64,000 bases of DNA from MFD04580-c1 sp963702995. Its GTDB lineage: Bacteria > Planctomycetota > Phycisphaerae > Tepidisphaerales > Tepidisphaeraceae. Shown one piece after another: positions 26,219-34,541 of the stretch (the first letter of the stretch is position 1; every line of letters begins with the position of its first letter). The position numbers and the translations under genes were made by a program. The notes under the pieces are model-generated. The model had not been told where the DNA came from. It ran no database searches and was given only the letters and a program-made list of their open reading frames with translations. The stretch spans positions 4,278,001 through 4,342,000 of the forward strand of contig OY969783.1 in the NCBI GenBank assembly GCA_963702995.1, given 5' to 3'.

Positions 26219-27608
26219 TTACCGCGTATTGGAGCCCATGGGGGTCAGGACGTTGGTGCGGCCGCGGCTGATGGTGACGGGGACGGTGCCGGGGGCAGCG
26301 GTTGAGCCGTAGCCGGCGCCGGGGCCTTCGGGGCAGACGGCCGCGAACTCGCTGTAGAACTTGTTGATGAAAGTTCGGGTGGCCCATGCGGTGCCGTCGG
26401 CGAGGCCGCATATGGTGGTGCCGGGCATGATGCCCATGGTCTTTTCGAGCTCCATGAGCATGTCGAGGTCTTTGGCGCGGCCGCCGCCATCAACGATGCG
26501 GTCGAGGATTTTGCGCATCCAGGCGCTGCCTTCGCGGCAGGGGGTGCATTGGCCGCACGATTCGTGGGCGTAGAAGCGGACGCAATTCCGCAGGGCCTTG
26601 ACCATGTCGGTGTGCTCGTTCATCACGATCATGCCGGCGGTCCCCAGGCCGAGGCATCCGCCGCGGAAGCGGACGTCGTCAAAATCGAGCTTGATGTCGA
26701 GCTGATCGGGGCCGAGCACGCCCATGGAGATCCCGCCGCAGATGGCGGCCTTGTACTTGCCGCCCTTCATGCCGCCGGCAAGCTTTTCGATGGAGTACCT
26801 CGAGCGTGATGCCCAGTTCGTCCTCATAGACGCCGGGCTTGTTCACGTGGCCGGACATGCCGTAAAGCTTGGGGCCGGGGCTGCTCTTGGTGCCCATCGA
26901 CTTGAACCACTCCGGGCCGTTGTCGCGCTCGATGATGTGGGGGACGGCGCACAGCGTTTCGACGTTGTTGATGACCGTCGGCCGGGCGAACGCGCCGGCG
27001 ATGGCAGGGAACGGCGGCTTGTTCCGCGGCCAGCCGCGCTTGCCTTCCAGCGCTTCAAGCAGGCCGGTTTCTTCGCCGCAGATGTACGCGCCTGCGCCGC
27101 GGACAACGTAGCACTCGAGCTTGTAGCCGGAGTTGAAGACGCCCTGCTGGCCGAAGATGCCGTGGTCGTAAGCTTCCTTGATGGCCCGCTCGAGCACCTT
27201 CGCCTGGCGGTGATATTCGCCGCGGATGAAGACGTAGGCGATGTCGCACTGGGTCGCCTTCCCGGCGATGGCGATCCCTTCGAGCATCTGGTGGGGGTCG
27301 TAGTCGATCAGGTAGCGGTCTTTGAAGGTGCCGGGCTCGGATTCGTCGGCGTTGACGGCGAGGTAGTGCGGGCCCTTTTTTTCCTTGGGGATGAAGGACC
27401 ATTTTTGGCCGGCCGAGAACCCCGCCCCGCCGCGGCCGCGAAGGCCGGAGTCGGCGACGATCTTAATGATGTCGTCCCCTTTGAGGTCCAGGGCTTTACG
27501 CAGCGCCTGATAGCCGCCGGTGGCGACGTAGTCGTCGTACCAAATGGTCTTGCGCTGGCTGGGGTCCTGCGGGATGCGCTTGAGGAGGACGGGTTCGGTA
27601 AAAGCCAT
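26219..27608 (-). CDS. nuoF: NADH-quinone oxidoreductase subunit F, frameshifted
   Basis: Peripheral-arm subunit of complex I that binds NADH, FMN and a 4Fe-4S cluster. From the ATG at 27608: LRGRGGAGFSAGQKWSF (FMN site), VNADESEPGTFKDRYL, GAGAYICGEETGLLEALEG, and FPAIAGAFARPTVINNVET. The frame breaks at 26792-26793, where an extra base follows GITLEV; the next frame resumes IEKLAGGMKGGKYKAAICGG and carries the cluster ligands ESCGQCTPCREG and TTICGL. Loss of such a core subunit is improbable, so an inserted base in the sequence is the best explanation. The C-terminus has an extra ~35-residue tail. Confidence 0.9.
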
Positions 27609-27712
27609 GTTTTGAGGAACTCGCTGCTGGGGCGTCACCCGTTCTTCGTCAAGGCGAATGGCCAAGGCCGGAAGGGACGAAAGCTATCCAAAGCGAGCTA
27701 CTATCCTTTCAT

Positions 27713-28021
27713 CTACTTGGACTGGTACTTTGACTCGGCTTCAACAGCGTCAACGTTCCGTTCGATCCATCGCCAGGCTTTCTTAGGGAGCAGCCCTTGG
27801 GACTGACCTGACACCCCGATGATAAGCAGCCGGTCGCTCGATCGCACGTGGGGCGACAGATGTTCCCAAAGCTCCGCCGCGTCGAACTCAGACACGATTA
27901 GCCATGTGGAGTCGAGATAGTGCCACCAATGCTTCGAGCTCTTCAAGACCTCGTAGAGCCCGGAGTAATCCCCCTCGTCCGCTTCAAGGTCATACGAAAC
28001 GCAGTATGCGTTAGACATCAT
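27713..28021 (-). CDS. SinR-family small protein (Cas2/VapD-like fold possible)
   Basis: 102-residue protein starting MMSNAYCVSYDLEADEGDYSGLYEVL. The pattern (S)YDL...YSGLYEVLKSSKHWWHYLDSTWLI and LLIIGVSGQSQGLLPKKAWRWI matches small proteins annotated as SinR family, which have a Cas2/VapD-like ferredoxin architecture. No CRISPR array or cas gene is near, so an adaptation role is not supported. It overlaps the upstream membrane-protein gene by 11 bp, indicating one operon. Lower GC than neighbouring nuo genes suggests acquisition. Confidence 0.6.
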   Translation of the reverse strand: MMSNAYCVSYDLEADEGDYSGLYEVLKSSKHWWHYLDSTWLIVSEFDAAELWEHLSPHVRSSDRLLIIGVSGQSQGLLPKKAWRWIERNVDAVEAESKYQSK

Positions 28022-28319
28022 CGTCCTCGCTGGTAACAGCCGTTTTGGTCGATAGGCTCGTTAGCTCCGAAGGCGTCAGCTCGTGGGCGTCGGACCCGAA
28101 TGGGACCTTTCCCCGGTCGATCAAATGAGCCTCGCGATCGAAAGTGATATTCTGCGGCCGCGACCAGACCAGCAGTGTCACGACGGCAATCACCAAAACG
28201 ACCATTCCGACTGCGAGCCACAAGCCTATGAACTTGTCATGCTTTTCCAGGTCAGAAGCCACAAGTACGAAGCCGATGGTCGCTTCGACGATCAGCAAAG
28301 CCAGCACGTAGAAGCCCAT
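28011..28319 (-). CDS. small two-helix membrane protein
   Basis: 102-residue protein with two hydrophobic helices, MGFYVLALLIVEATIGFVLVA and FIGLWLAVGMVVLVIAVVTLLVW, then a cytoplasmic-looking acidic tail ending TSEDDDV. No family is recognised. It overlaps the SinR-like gene by 11 bp, so the two are probably translated together; the combination suggests a small membrane-linked accessory module inserted between nuoE and nuoF. Confidence 0.6.
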   Translation of the reverse strand: MGFYVLALLIVEATIGFVLVASDLEKHDKFIGLWLAVGMVVLVIAVVTLLVWSRPQNITFDREAHLIDRGKVPFGSDAHELTPSELTSLSTKTAVTSEDDDV

Positions 28320-28397
28320 GGGCGACGTGATGACCTTCAGAAGACTGACTCGATCCTGCTCGGCAACTTTCCCCGTCGCCCCTCACTCACGCCGCAA

Positions 28398-28799
28398 CTA
28401 TTGCTGCTCGCCACGATTCACGATCACTTCGTCGATGATCGTCCGGCGCAGTTTCACGCCCGGGCGATCGGGGAGCTCGGCCTCTTCGATCTTATCTTTT
28501 CGGTAGACGACCAGCGAGGGCTCGGCCGCGGGTTCCGGCGGTTTCACGGGTTTTGCCGGCTTTCGGGCCGCCGCGGCGGCGGGCTTGGCCGACGAGGCTT
28601 TCCCCAGGGCCGGCGCTGGTGCCGGGCGCGCGGGCTTGGCGGGCGCCGTCACGTCCGTTTTCACTGCGACCTTCACGTGGGCCACCTGGCGCCCGAGCCA
28701 TTCGAGGAAGGAGTCAGGCGAGCCTTTTTTCGCCGAAGCGGGTGATTTGGGCGCTTGCCTAGGCTTGGATGCGTTTCGCCGGGGGGCCGGGGTACTCAT
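28398..28799 (-). CDS. hypothetical Ala/Pro/Lys-rich protein
   Basis: 133-residue basic protein from the ATG at 28799 (MSTPAPRRNASKPRQAPK). The middle is low complexity (repeated KPARPAPAP, KPAAAAARKPAKPVKPP); the ends look folded: DSFLEWLGRQVAHVKVAVKTDV and SLVVYRKDKIEEAELPDRPGVKLRRTIIDEVIV. No known domain is recognised. The composition resembles linker proteins or nucleic-acid binders, but this is only an impression. It lies in the block between nuoE and nuoF. Confidence 0.5.
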   Translation of the reverse strand: MSTPAPRRNASKPRQAPKSPASAKKGSPDSFLEWLGRQVAHVKVAVKTDVTAPAKPARPAPAPALGKASSAKPAAAAARKPAKPVKPPEPAAEPSLVVYRKDKIEEAELPDRPGVKLRRTIIDEVIVNRGEQQ

Positions 28800-28873
28800 G
28801 GCGTCGCTCCTCAATCTAATTTCGCCCGCCGTCGGACGTAGACCGATTCGGGCGAGGGGCGCGGGCCTTCCGC

Positions 28874-29512
28874 TCAGTCCTTTGCGGCGGCGGCGCCGAG
28901 CGCCTGCGTCAACTCCTGGCGGCCGGGGTCATACGCGTCGATGAATCGCTTGATGTCGGCGATCGTCTTCTCGCTGTGCCCGAACGCCAGGATCGCGGCC
29001 TTGGCCTTCTCCTTATCGTACCCTTGAACGGACATCTGGTAAGCGGCGACAAACATTCCCGTCCGGCGGACGCCCTGGGCACAGTGGACGAGCACAGGGC
29101 GGGCGGCCGGGTCGTTGACCGTTTTCAGGAACCGCTGAAGATCCTCGCTCGCCGGCCAGCCCCCAAGCTTGACGGCGATCCGCCGGGAGCCGATGCCGAG
29201 GATCCTCAGCGTGGATTCTTCGCTGGCAAGCTGCCCTTTGCTCGGGTCGGCCAGCTCGGCGTCGTCGTTGAGGCTGACGACGGTCTTCGGCCGCACGCGG
29301 GCGATGGCGTGCTCGAATTCGAGCTCCGAATGGCTCCCGTCGCGGTAGAGAACACCTTCCTGAACGGTCGCCAGATGATACGTCTGGTAGAACTGGCGGT
29401 ACGCCAGGTACCCCCCGCAGCCCAGCACCAGCAGCACGACCAGCAGCAGGCCTACCGGGCCCTTGCGGCGTGCAGACGCCTCGTCGGCAACCATTGCGGG
29501 TGAATTCGTCAT
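28874..29512 (-). CDS. membrane-anchored dual-specificity/tyrosine phosphatase-like protein
   Basis: 212-residue protein with one N-terminal helix (GPVGLLLVVLLVLGCGGYLAY) and an exposed phosphatase domain. The active site is VLVHCAQGVRRTGMFVAAY, a C-x5-R loop, with a preceding general-acid region around VKLGGWPASEDL. It resembles cysteine phosphatases of the Siw14/DSP type used on phosphotyrosine or inositol phosphates. Substrate unknown. It starts 57 bp after the nuoE stop on the same strand and may be read from the nuo transcript. Confidence 0.75.
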   Translation of the reverse strand: MTNSPAMVADEASARRKGPVGLLLVVLLVLGCGGYLAYRQFYQTYHLATVQEGVLYRDGSHSELEFEHAIARVRPKTVVSLNDDAELADPSKGQLASEESTLRILGIGSRRIAVKLGGWPASEDLQRFLKTVNDPAARPVLVHCAQGVRRTGMFVAAYQMSVQGYDKEKAKAAILAFGHSEKTIADIKRFIDAYDPGRQELTQALGAAAAKD

Positions 29513-29568
29513 TGCGAGCGATCCCTCACTCGCCGCGTCCAGCGGCCGCCGTGCTTAGCCGCATCGGG

Positions 29569-30225
29569 TCAGTGACTGCCATGATCGTGACTGCCATGAT
29601 CGTGGCCGCCTTGATCGTGGCCCCCGTGATCCTGCCCATTATGCGAATGGCCGCCCGATTCCTCCCAGTCGATCGTCGGGTCGCGGTAGTCGTGCGGGTC
29701 GGCCGGGAGGGAATCAAGGACCGTGTCGAGTTGTTCCACACTGATTGTCTCGTGGAGCACTTCGTTCACCAGCACGGCGGGGGCGGTGCCGCAGGAGCCG
29801 AGGCACTCCAGCTCGACCAGGGTGAAGCGGCCGTCGTCGGTCGTCTCGCCGCTTTCGATGCCGAGCTTCTTCTGGCAATGCTCGGTCAGCTCGCGCGAGC
29901 CGCAGATCTCGCAGGCGAGCGAGCGGCAGACCTGGATCAGGTACTTCCCCTTCGGCTTGAGCCAGTATTCCTCGTAGAAGGTCGCCGTGTCCATGACTTC
30001 GGCGGGGGCGAGGTCGAGGAAGGTGGCGACTTCTTCCAGCGCCTGGGTGGGGATCCAGCCGTAGGCGTGCTGCACCAGGTGCAGCGCCGGCAGCACGGCC
30101 GCCCGCTTGGTGGGGAAGCGCGGGAGGTAGCGCTCGGTCAGCTCCTGCTTCAGGGCGTCATTGAGATAGGGCTCGGCGCGCTTCTCAACGATCTGCGTAC
30201 GACGGTTTTCGGTAATCCAAGCCAT
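29569..30225 (-). CDS. nuoE: NADH-quinone oxidoreductase subunit E with His-rich tail
   Basis: 24-kDa subunit of complex I carrying a 2Fe-2S cluster (N1a). Family blocks: LPRFPTKRAAVLPALHLVQHAYGWI, VATFLDLAPAEVMDTATFYE, and the ligands CRSLAC and CLGSCGTAPA. The normal protein ends near residue 190; here it continues with a glycine/histidine/aspartate tail of about 29 residues made of HGGHDQGGHDHGSH-type units, encoded by a 12-15 bp tandem repeat. The tail could bind metal ions. The gene lies between nuoD (upstream) and nuoF (downstream) but with accessory genes on both sides. Confidence 0.92.
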   Translation of the reverse strand: MAWITENRRTQIVEKRAEPYLNDALKQELTERYLPRFPTKRAAVLPALHLVQHAYGWIPTQALEEVATFLDLAPAEVMDTATFYEEYWLKPKGKYLIQVCRSLACEICGSRELTEHCQKKLGIESGETTDDGRFTLVELECLGSCGTAPAVLVNEVLHETISVEQLDTVLDSLPADPHDYRDPTIDWEESGGHSHNGQDHGGHDQGGHDHGSHDHGSH

Positions 30226-30300
30226 GTTGTCTCGTCCGCACAGCGGACGGCCTTTTGGTTGTCGTCAGGCGGCGATCCCTTTCGCCCGCGCCGCCCCGCC

Positions 30301-30642
30301 TCACGCTCCCGCGATCGTCACGAGCGGCGCTCCTGCGTGAAGCTGTTCGAGTGCGGCAGGGAATGCTCGCGCGAGCAACAGTTGTAGTTCGATCGTGGAA
30401 AGGTTTCCACAAGTCAGCCAGAGGACCTGAGGCGGCGGGCCGAGGCGTTCCACGAGATCGACGAAATCCGAATCCTTTGTCACGATGACAATGTCCTTGA
30501 ACCGCCGATCGGCCGCGAACAGGACGTCATCATGCGCATCCCGCAGCCCAATCTCGCGGAGCGGCTCGACGATCACTCGACACTGACTGCCCAGCCAGGC
30601 GGCGAGAAACGGATCCAAGTGTGCATCGAGCCAGAACGTCAT
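30301..30642 (-). CDS. DUF5615 PIN-like toxin candidate
   Basis: 113-residue protein. MTFWLDAHLDPFLAAWLG, VLFAADRRFKDIVIVTKDSDFVDLVERLG and VLWLTCGNLSTIELQLLLAR are typical of DUF5615, a PIN-like fold whose acidic residues (D6, D57 region KDSDF) would bind a metal. It overlaps the DUF433 gene by four bases (ATGA). DUF433-DUF5615 pairs are regarded as a toxin-antitoxin type module, DUF5615 being the likely nuclease toxin. The pair sits between nuoE and nuoD. Confidence 0.75.
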   Translation of the reverse strand: MTFWLDAHLDPFLAAWLGSQCRVIVEPLREIGLRDAHDDVLFAADRRFKDIVIVTKDSDFVDLVERLGPPPQVLWLTCGNLSTIELQLLLARAFPAALEQLHAGAPLVTIAGA

Positions 30643-30881
30643 GCGGACTCACGCCACCCGGCGCCCAGGGAGCGGGCCGCGAACTCAAGCGACGCCCGGA
30701 TGTCCTCCAATTCCAAGTCTGGCAACTGTGTGAGCACTTGTTCCGGCGTGAGGCCGTGTGCGAGCAATCCGAGGACATCAGCCACCCGGATGCGCATCCC
30801 ACGGACGCACGGCTTGCCCCCGCACTGGCCAGGGCGAATTGTAATTCGAGTCAGAAGATTGGGAATAGGCGCTTCGCTCAC
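30639..30881 (-). CDS. DUF433 antitoxin candidate
   Basis: 80-residue protein from a GTG at 30881 (MSEAPIPNLLTRITIRPGQCGGKPCVRGMRI). The core GKPCVRGMRIRVADVLGLLAHGLTPEQVL and LPDLELEDIRASLEFA is the DUF433 signature: a winged-helix DNA-binding protein thought to act as antitoxin and autorepressor. It precedes and overlaps the DUF5615 gene. An earlier in-frame ATG at 30938 would overlap the DUF4058 gene end and adds an unconserved N-terminus. Confidence 0.75.
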   Translation of the reverse strand: MSEAPIPNLLTRITIRPGQCGGKPCVRGMRIRVADVLGLLAHGLTPEQVLTQLPDLELEDIRASLEFAARSLGAGWRESA

Positions 30882-30910
30882 GGCGGAGCCTTTCCTTGAC
30901 CGAACATCCC

Positions 30911-31714
30911 CTACGCCCGCAATAGCGCATCTGACCAAACGGCGTCGTCGGCGTCCAGCGGCGATACGGGCGGGCGATCGAAATTCATGTCGCGGTCATA
31001 TCCGCCCCGGTCGTAGGCGGCGTCAAGTGCGGCCTGCAGGTCGATCGTCACCTCCGCTGCCGACGGACGTAAGGGCACGGGCAACACCGGCAGCTGTTCG
31101 CGGAGGAGAATGGGCCAGGAGGTCTGGCGGCGGCCGCCCTCCGTCGCCCGATCGCGATAAGCCCGATAGGCCGACGACGGCACCGTCGCGAAACGGATGG
31201 TCGCAGCGCCCGCCCAGAGCAGATCGACTTCCAGCCAGCTCGCATCCGACGCGGCGACGTCGTCGCGCTTGGCGAGAATGCTTTGCGCCCGGCCGCCCCG
31301 ACCAGCTTCTTCGACGGGCTCACCAACTCGATCACCGTGACCACGCGGCGGCTCGCGGCGTCGCGGATTTCGGGGAATTGTTCGGACGCCCGCCGTACGG
31401 CCAGGCCGGTGACGTCAACACCGGCCGCGACCGGGCGCGTGGCCATGGCGACGCCTCCGACCGCCGGCGACGCGACTGGCGGTGCGCGCTCGCGGCGCTC
31501 GACGATTCGCGCGTCCGGGATCAGATAAAGGTCAACCGCGGGATCATCCGGGGCGACCATGATGGCCCGTAGTTCCACCCGCGCGACGTATGGCCGCAAG
31601 CGGAGCTGCTCGTTCAACTGCTCCCTGGAAGGCGGCGATGAGCCCGTGGTGGACGTCGGGCCAGAGCCGCGGCGATTCGAGGTACGGGTCCATTCCGGGG
31701 AATGGGGAGGGCAT
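30911..31714 (-). CDS. DUF4058 family protein, with two frameshifts
   Basis: The ATG at 31714 begins MPSPFPGMDPYLESPRLWPDVHHGLI, the canonical DUF4058 opening. An extra base in the CCC run at 31623-31625 shifts the frame; the next segment gives NEQLRLRPYVARVELRAIMV and VVTVIELVSPSKKLVG. A second shift near 31288-31299 leads to ILAKRDDVAASDASWLEVDLLWAG and LPVLPVPLRPSAAEVTIDLQAALDAAYDRGGY to 30911. The product would be about 267 residues. DUF4058 proteins are common in planctomycetes and cyanobacteria and often carry nuclease-like cores; function unknown. Two indels in one gene make pseudogenisation possible, though sequence error is equally plausible. Confidence 0.65.
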
Positions 31715-31775
31715 GGTGGGTTCTGTCCCTTCCGTCGGTCGGGCGGCCGCGGGCGGATGCGACCACCGCACCGCC

Positions 31776-33056
31776 CTACCGATCCAGCTCGGCCGCGATC
31801 ACGTTGATGCTCCCCAGGACGGCGACGACATCACTGATCATGTGCCCTTCGATCAGCTTGGGGAAGATCGAGTAATTGATATAGCACGGCGGGCGCGTTC
31901 GAGTGCGCCAGGGGATGTTCTCGCCCGAGGAGACGATGTAGTAGCCGAGTTCGCCGTTGGCGCTTTCGATGCAGTTGTACACTTCGCCGCGCGGGGCTTC
32001 GAAGCCGCGGTTGGTCATGATCAGCTCGAAGTGCTGGATGAGCCCTTCGATGCTGCTGTAGACCTGGTCCTTGGGGGGAAGGACGTCCTTGCCTTCGGGC
32101 GAGACATTCACCGGCCCGCCGGGGATGTTGTCGATGAGCTGGCGGATGATGGAGAGGCTTTGCTTGACCTCTTCGAGTCGGACGAGGTAGCGGGCGTAGG
32201 CGTCGCCGCTGGTCATGACCGGCACTTTGAAGTTGACGGCCGCCGTCCCTTGCCCGTCCCAGTTGTCCTGGAAGCAGAGGTAGGGCTCATCCTTGCGGAT
32301 GTCGCGCCGGACGCCGCTGCCGCGGGCCATGGGGCCGGAGAGGCTCCAGCCGATCGCCTCCTCGCGGGTGACCGTGCCGACGCCTTTGGTCCGATCAACG
32401 AAGATCCGGTTCTTGTTCAGGAGCGTTTCGACGTCCTCGACGGCCTTGGGCATGTCGTCATTGACGAACTTCTTCACCATCCGCTTGAAGACGGCTTCGT
32501 CAGGGAGGTCCATGTTCAGCCCCCCTACCCGCGTCCAGGAGGTGTGGAACCGCTGGCCGGAGATGTACTCGACAATATCGTAGATCGATTCGCGCTGGTT
32601 GAATCCGTAGAGGAAGGCGGTAAAGGCGCCCAGATCGAGCCCGGCGGCCCCGATGCAGAGCAGGTGCGACTGGATGCGGCCGAGCTCTCCGGCGATCGTC
32701 CGAAGCACTTTGCAACGCGGCGTCAGGTCGATCCCCATCAGCTTCTCGACGCAGCCGTGCCAGGCCAGCTCGTTGTAGATCGGCGCGGAGTAGTCCATCC
32801 GATCGACGATCGTCACGTACTGGTTGTAGTTGAGGTGCTCCCCCAGCTTTTCGAACCCGCTGTGGAGATACCCGATGTGGGGCGTGCAGCCGACGATCCG
32901 TTCGCCGTCCAGTTCGAGCACGATGCGGAGCGTCGTATGGGTGGCGGGGTGCTGGGGCCCGAAGTTGAGGGTCCACCGGTTGCTTTCGCCGTCGCCCGAG
33001 GAATCGGCATCGGGTGGAATAAGCTCGTTCGACGCTTGGGAGAGGGTGTATGGCAT
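31776..33056 (-). CDS. nuoD: NADH-quinone oxidoreductase subunit D
   Basis: 49-kDa subunit at the quinone-binding interface of complex I, 426 residues from the ATG at 33056 (MPYTLSQASNELIPP). Diagnostic blocks are LNFGPQHPATHTTLRIVLELDGE, PHIGYLHSGFEKLGEH, YVTIVDRMDYSAPIYNELA, LGRIQSHLLCIGAAGLDLGA, and the C-terminal YINYSIFPKLIEGHMISDVVAVLGSI with the conserved ending that approaches ELDR. The gene is intact. It is the most upstream nuo gene in the window; nuoC and earlier subunits are not next to it, since parB lies divergently 372 bp away. Confidence 0.96.
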   Translation of the reverse strand: MPYTLSQASNELIPPDADSSGDGESNRWTLNFGPQHPATHTTLRIVLELDGERIVGCTPHIGYLHSGFEKLGEHLNYNQYVTIVDRMDYSAPIYNELAWHGCVEKLMGIDLTPRCKVLRTIAGELGRIQSHLLCIGAAGLDLGAFTAFLYGFNQRESIYDIVEYISGQRFHTSWTRVGGLNMDLPDEAVFKRMVKKFVNDDMPKAVEDVETLLNKNRIFVDRTKGVGTVTREEAIGWSLSGPMARGSGVRRDIRKDEPYLCFQDNWDGQGTAAVNFKVPVMTSGDAYARYLVRLEEVKQSLSIIRQLIDNIPGGPVNVSPEGKDVLPPKDQVYSSIEGLIQHFELIMTNRGFEAPRGEVYNCIESANGELGYYIVSSGENIPWRTRTRPPCYINYSIFPKLIEGHMISDVVAVLGSINVIAAELDR

Positions 33057-33149
33057 AGGAAGACGGTTTCGTTTTATCTCAAGACCGTTCGCGTGGCCGC
33101 GGATTATAGCGATCCGGGGTGGGCTGGCTACAGACGGGGGAGGGAGGGG

Positions 33150-33322
33150 TGGCCACATATGGGGATCAGATGGACACAGCTGAAGACAAAATACCACAGT
33201 AGGTTCCATGTGCGTGTTCCTCAGCACACCTTCTTCTGTAGCCCGTTTGGCGAAAGGTTTGCGAGGCAGTGCGCGAGCTTCTTGTCCATCTTATCTGTGT
33301 CGATCTTGCCCCCATCTGTGGC
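33150..33322. repeat. dispersed inverted repeat, family E, degenerate copy
   Basis: GGCCACATATGGGGATCAGA-type sequence at 33150-33197 faces TTATCTGTGTCGATCTTGCC and CCATCTGTGGCC at 33281-33322. The same arms, much better conserved, form the structure at 52859-53292. It fills most of the gap between nuoD and parB. Confidence 0.5.
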
Positions 33323-33387
33323 CAATCCGCATTTCTCTTCCTTGTGCCAACGCCTCACCGCGTTACGATTCAATCTGTGGCGCAGGA

Positions 33388-33403
33388 TGTTCCACGTGGA
33401 ACT
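33388..33403. promoter_or_regulatory. parS-like site 1
   Basis: GTTCCACGTGGAAC, a 14-bp perfect palindrome centred on CACGTG, lies 26 bp upstream of the parB start. It matches the chromosomal parS consensus core with the GTTCC/GGAAC arm variant. Confidence 0.85.
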
Positions 33404-33428
33404 CTAGGTGTGACGGGAGATGGAGCGG

Positions 33429-34373
33429 ATGTCGCAGATCAATAAGGGCAAATCGCGACTGGGGAGAGGGCTGAATAGCCTCATCTCTGTGTCTGAGGAG
33501 GTCGGGGACGAGTCGGTGCAGCCGCGATCACCTGACGCGCCGGTCGCCGGCGCCGGGGGGGATTCGACGTTGTTGGGGTCGGCCGTCGTTGAACTGCCAA
33601 TTCATGAGATCACACCGAATCCGCATCAGCCGCGTCGGTCGTTCAACGACGAGCGCCTCAAAGAGCTCGCGGCGAGCATCCGAACGACGGGGCTGATCCA
33701 GCCCATCCTCGTCCGGCAGGCCGAACAGGGATTCGAGTTGATCGCGGGTGAACGGCGGCTGCGGGCGGCGAAGCTGGCGGGGTTGGAGACGATCGCAGCG
33801 ATTGTCAAAGAAGTCGATCGGTACACGCAGGCGCAGATGGCGCTGATCGAGAACGTTCAGAGGGAGGATCTGAATCCAATGGACCGGGCGCAGGCATACC
33901 GATCGCTGGTTCAGCAACTCGGGCTGACCCAGACCGAGCTGGCGGGGCGGCTGGGGGAAGATCGCAGCACGATCGCCAACCACCTGCGCCTCCTCGACCT
34001 TCCGGAGCCCGTTCGAGAGTTGATCCGGTCGGGCCAGCTATCGCTCGGACATGCAAAGCTCCTGGCGGGCGTGGAGCCGGTTGAACAGCAAGTCGCCCTT
34101 GCCGAACGATCTGTGGCGGACCACCTGTCGGTCCGGGCGCTGGAGTTGGCGATCCAGGCGGCAAAGCAGCACACCCCGCCCGACGAAGCGAACCCGCCCA
34201 CGGCGAACGCACATTTGAAGGAACTCGAGCGAACAATCAGCGGACAGCTGGGGATGCGTGTCCAAGTCCGATGGTCCCCCCAGTCCAAGCGGGGGAAGCT
34301 AATCGTCCACTATGCGAGCCTTGACCAGTTCGATCAGTTGAAGGCGCGGCTCGGCGTGTCCACGGATGACTGA
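33429..34373 (+). CDS. parB: chromosome-partitioning protein ParB
   Basis: ParB/Spo0J-type CTPase that loads on parS and organises the origin region. From the ATG at 33429 the product begins MSQINKGKSRLGRGLNSLI, the usual N-terminal ParA-contact motif. The N-domain has VVELPIHEITPNPHQPRRSF, FELIAGERRLRAAKLAGL (CTP-binding GERRLRA) and ALIENVQREDLNPMDRAQAY. The HTH follows (LTQTELAGRLGEDRSTIANHLRLLDLP, LSLGHAKLLAG), and the C-terminal dimer domain ends LIVHYASLDQFDQLKARLG. Length 314 residues is normal. No parA is adjacent. Two parS-like sites bracket the gene. Confidence 0.96.
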   Translation: MSQINKGKSRLGRGLNSLISVSEEVGDESVQPRSPDAPVAGAGGDSTLLGSAVVELPIHEITPNPHQPRRSFNDERLKELAASIRTTGLIQPILVRQAEQGFELIAGERRLRAAKLAGLETIAAIVKEVDRYTQAQMALIENVQREDLNPMDRAQAYRSLVQQLGLTQTELAGRLGEDRSTIANHLRLLDLPEPVRELIRSGQLSLGHAKLLAGVEPVEQQVALAERSVADHLSVRALELAIQAAKQHTPPDEANPPTANAHLKELERTISGQLGMRVQVRWSPQSKRGKLIVHYASLDQFDQLKARLGVSTDD

Positions 34374-34380
34374 CACGCCA

Positions 34381-34396
34381 TGTTCCACGTGGAACA
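34381..34396. promoter_or_regulatory. parS-like site 2
   Basis: TGTTCCACGTGGAACA, a 16-bp perfect palindrome, starts eight bases after the parB stop codon. Together with site 1 it suggests that the replication origin region is near. Confidence 0.88.
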
Positions 34397-34541
34397 CTTG
34401 CGTGACCTGCGGCTGTGGACATTTCGTTCATTTCGCCCGCCAACTATTTGATCGGGGACGCGAGCCACGGTATCTTCATCGGCAACTCGTCTGGCCGCAT
34501 GAGGCCACGGAGGGTGTGGCCACCCAAGGAAGGGACCGCCC

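Noticed and set aside
27713..28021. A CRISPR adaptation gene (Cas2)
   Set aside because: The fold may be similar, but there is no cas1, no effector and no repeat-spacer array in the window.
31590..33407. 605-codon plus-strand frame across nuoD and DUF4058
   Set aside because: Antisense of nuoD over most of its length and spanning a repeat; no recognisable protein.
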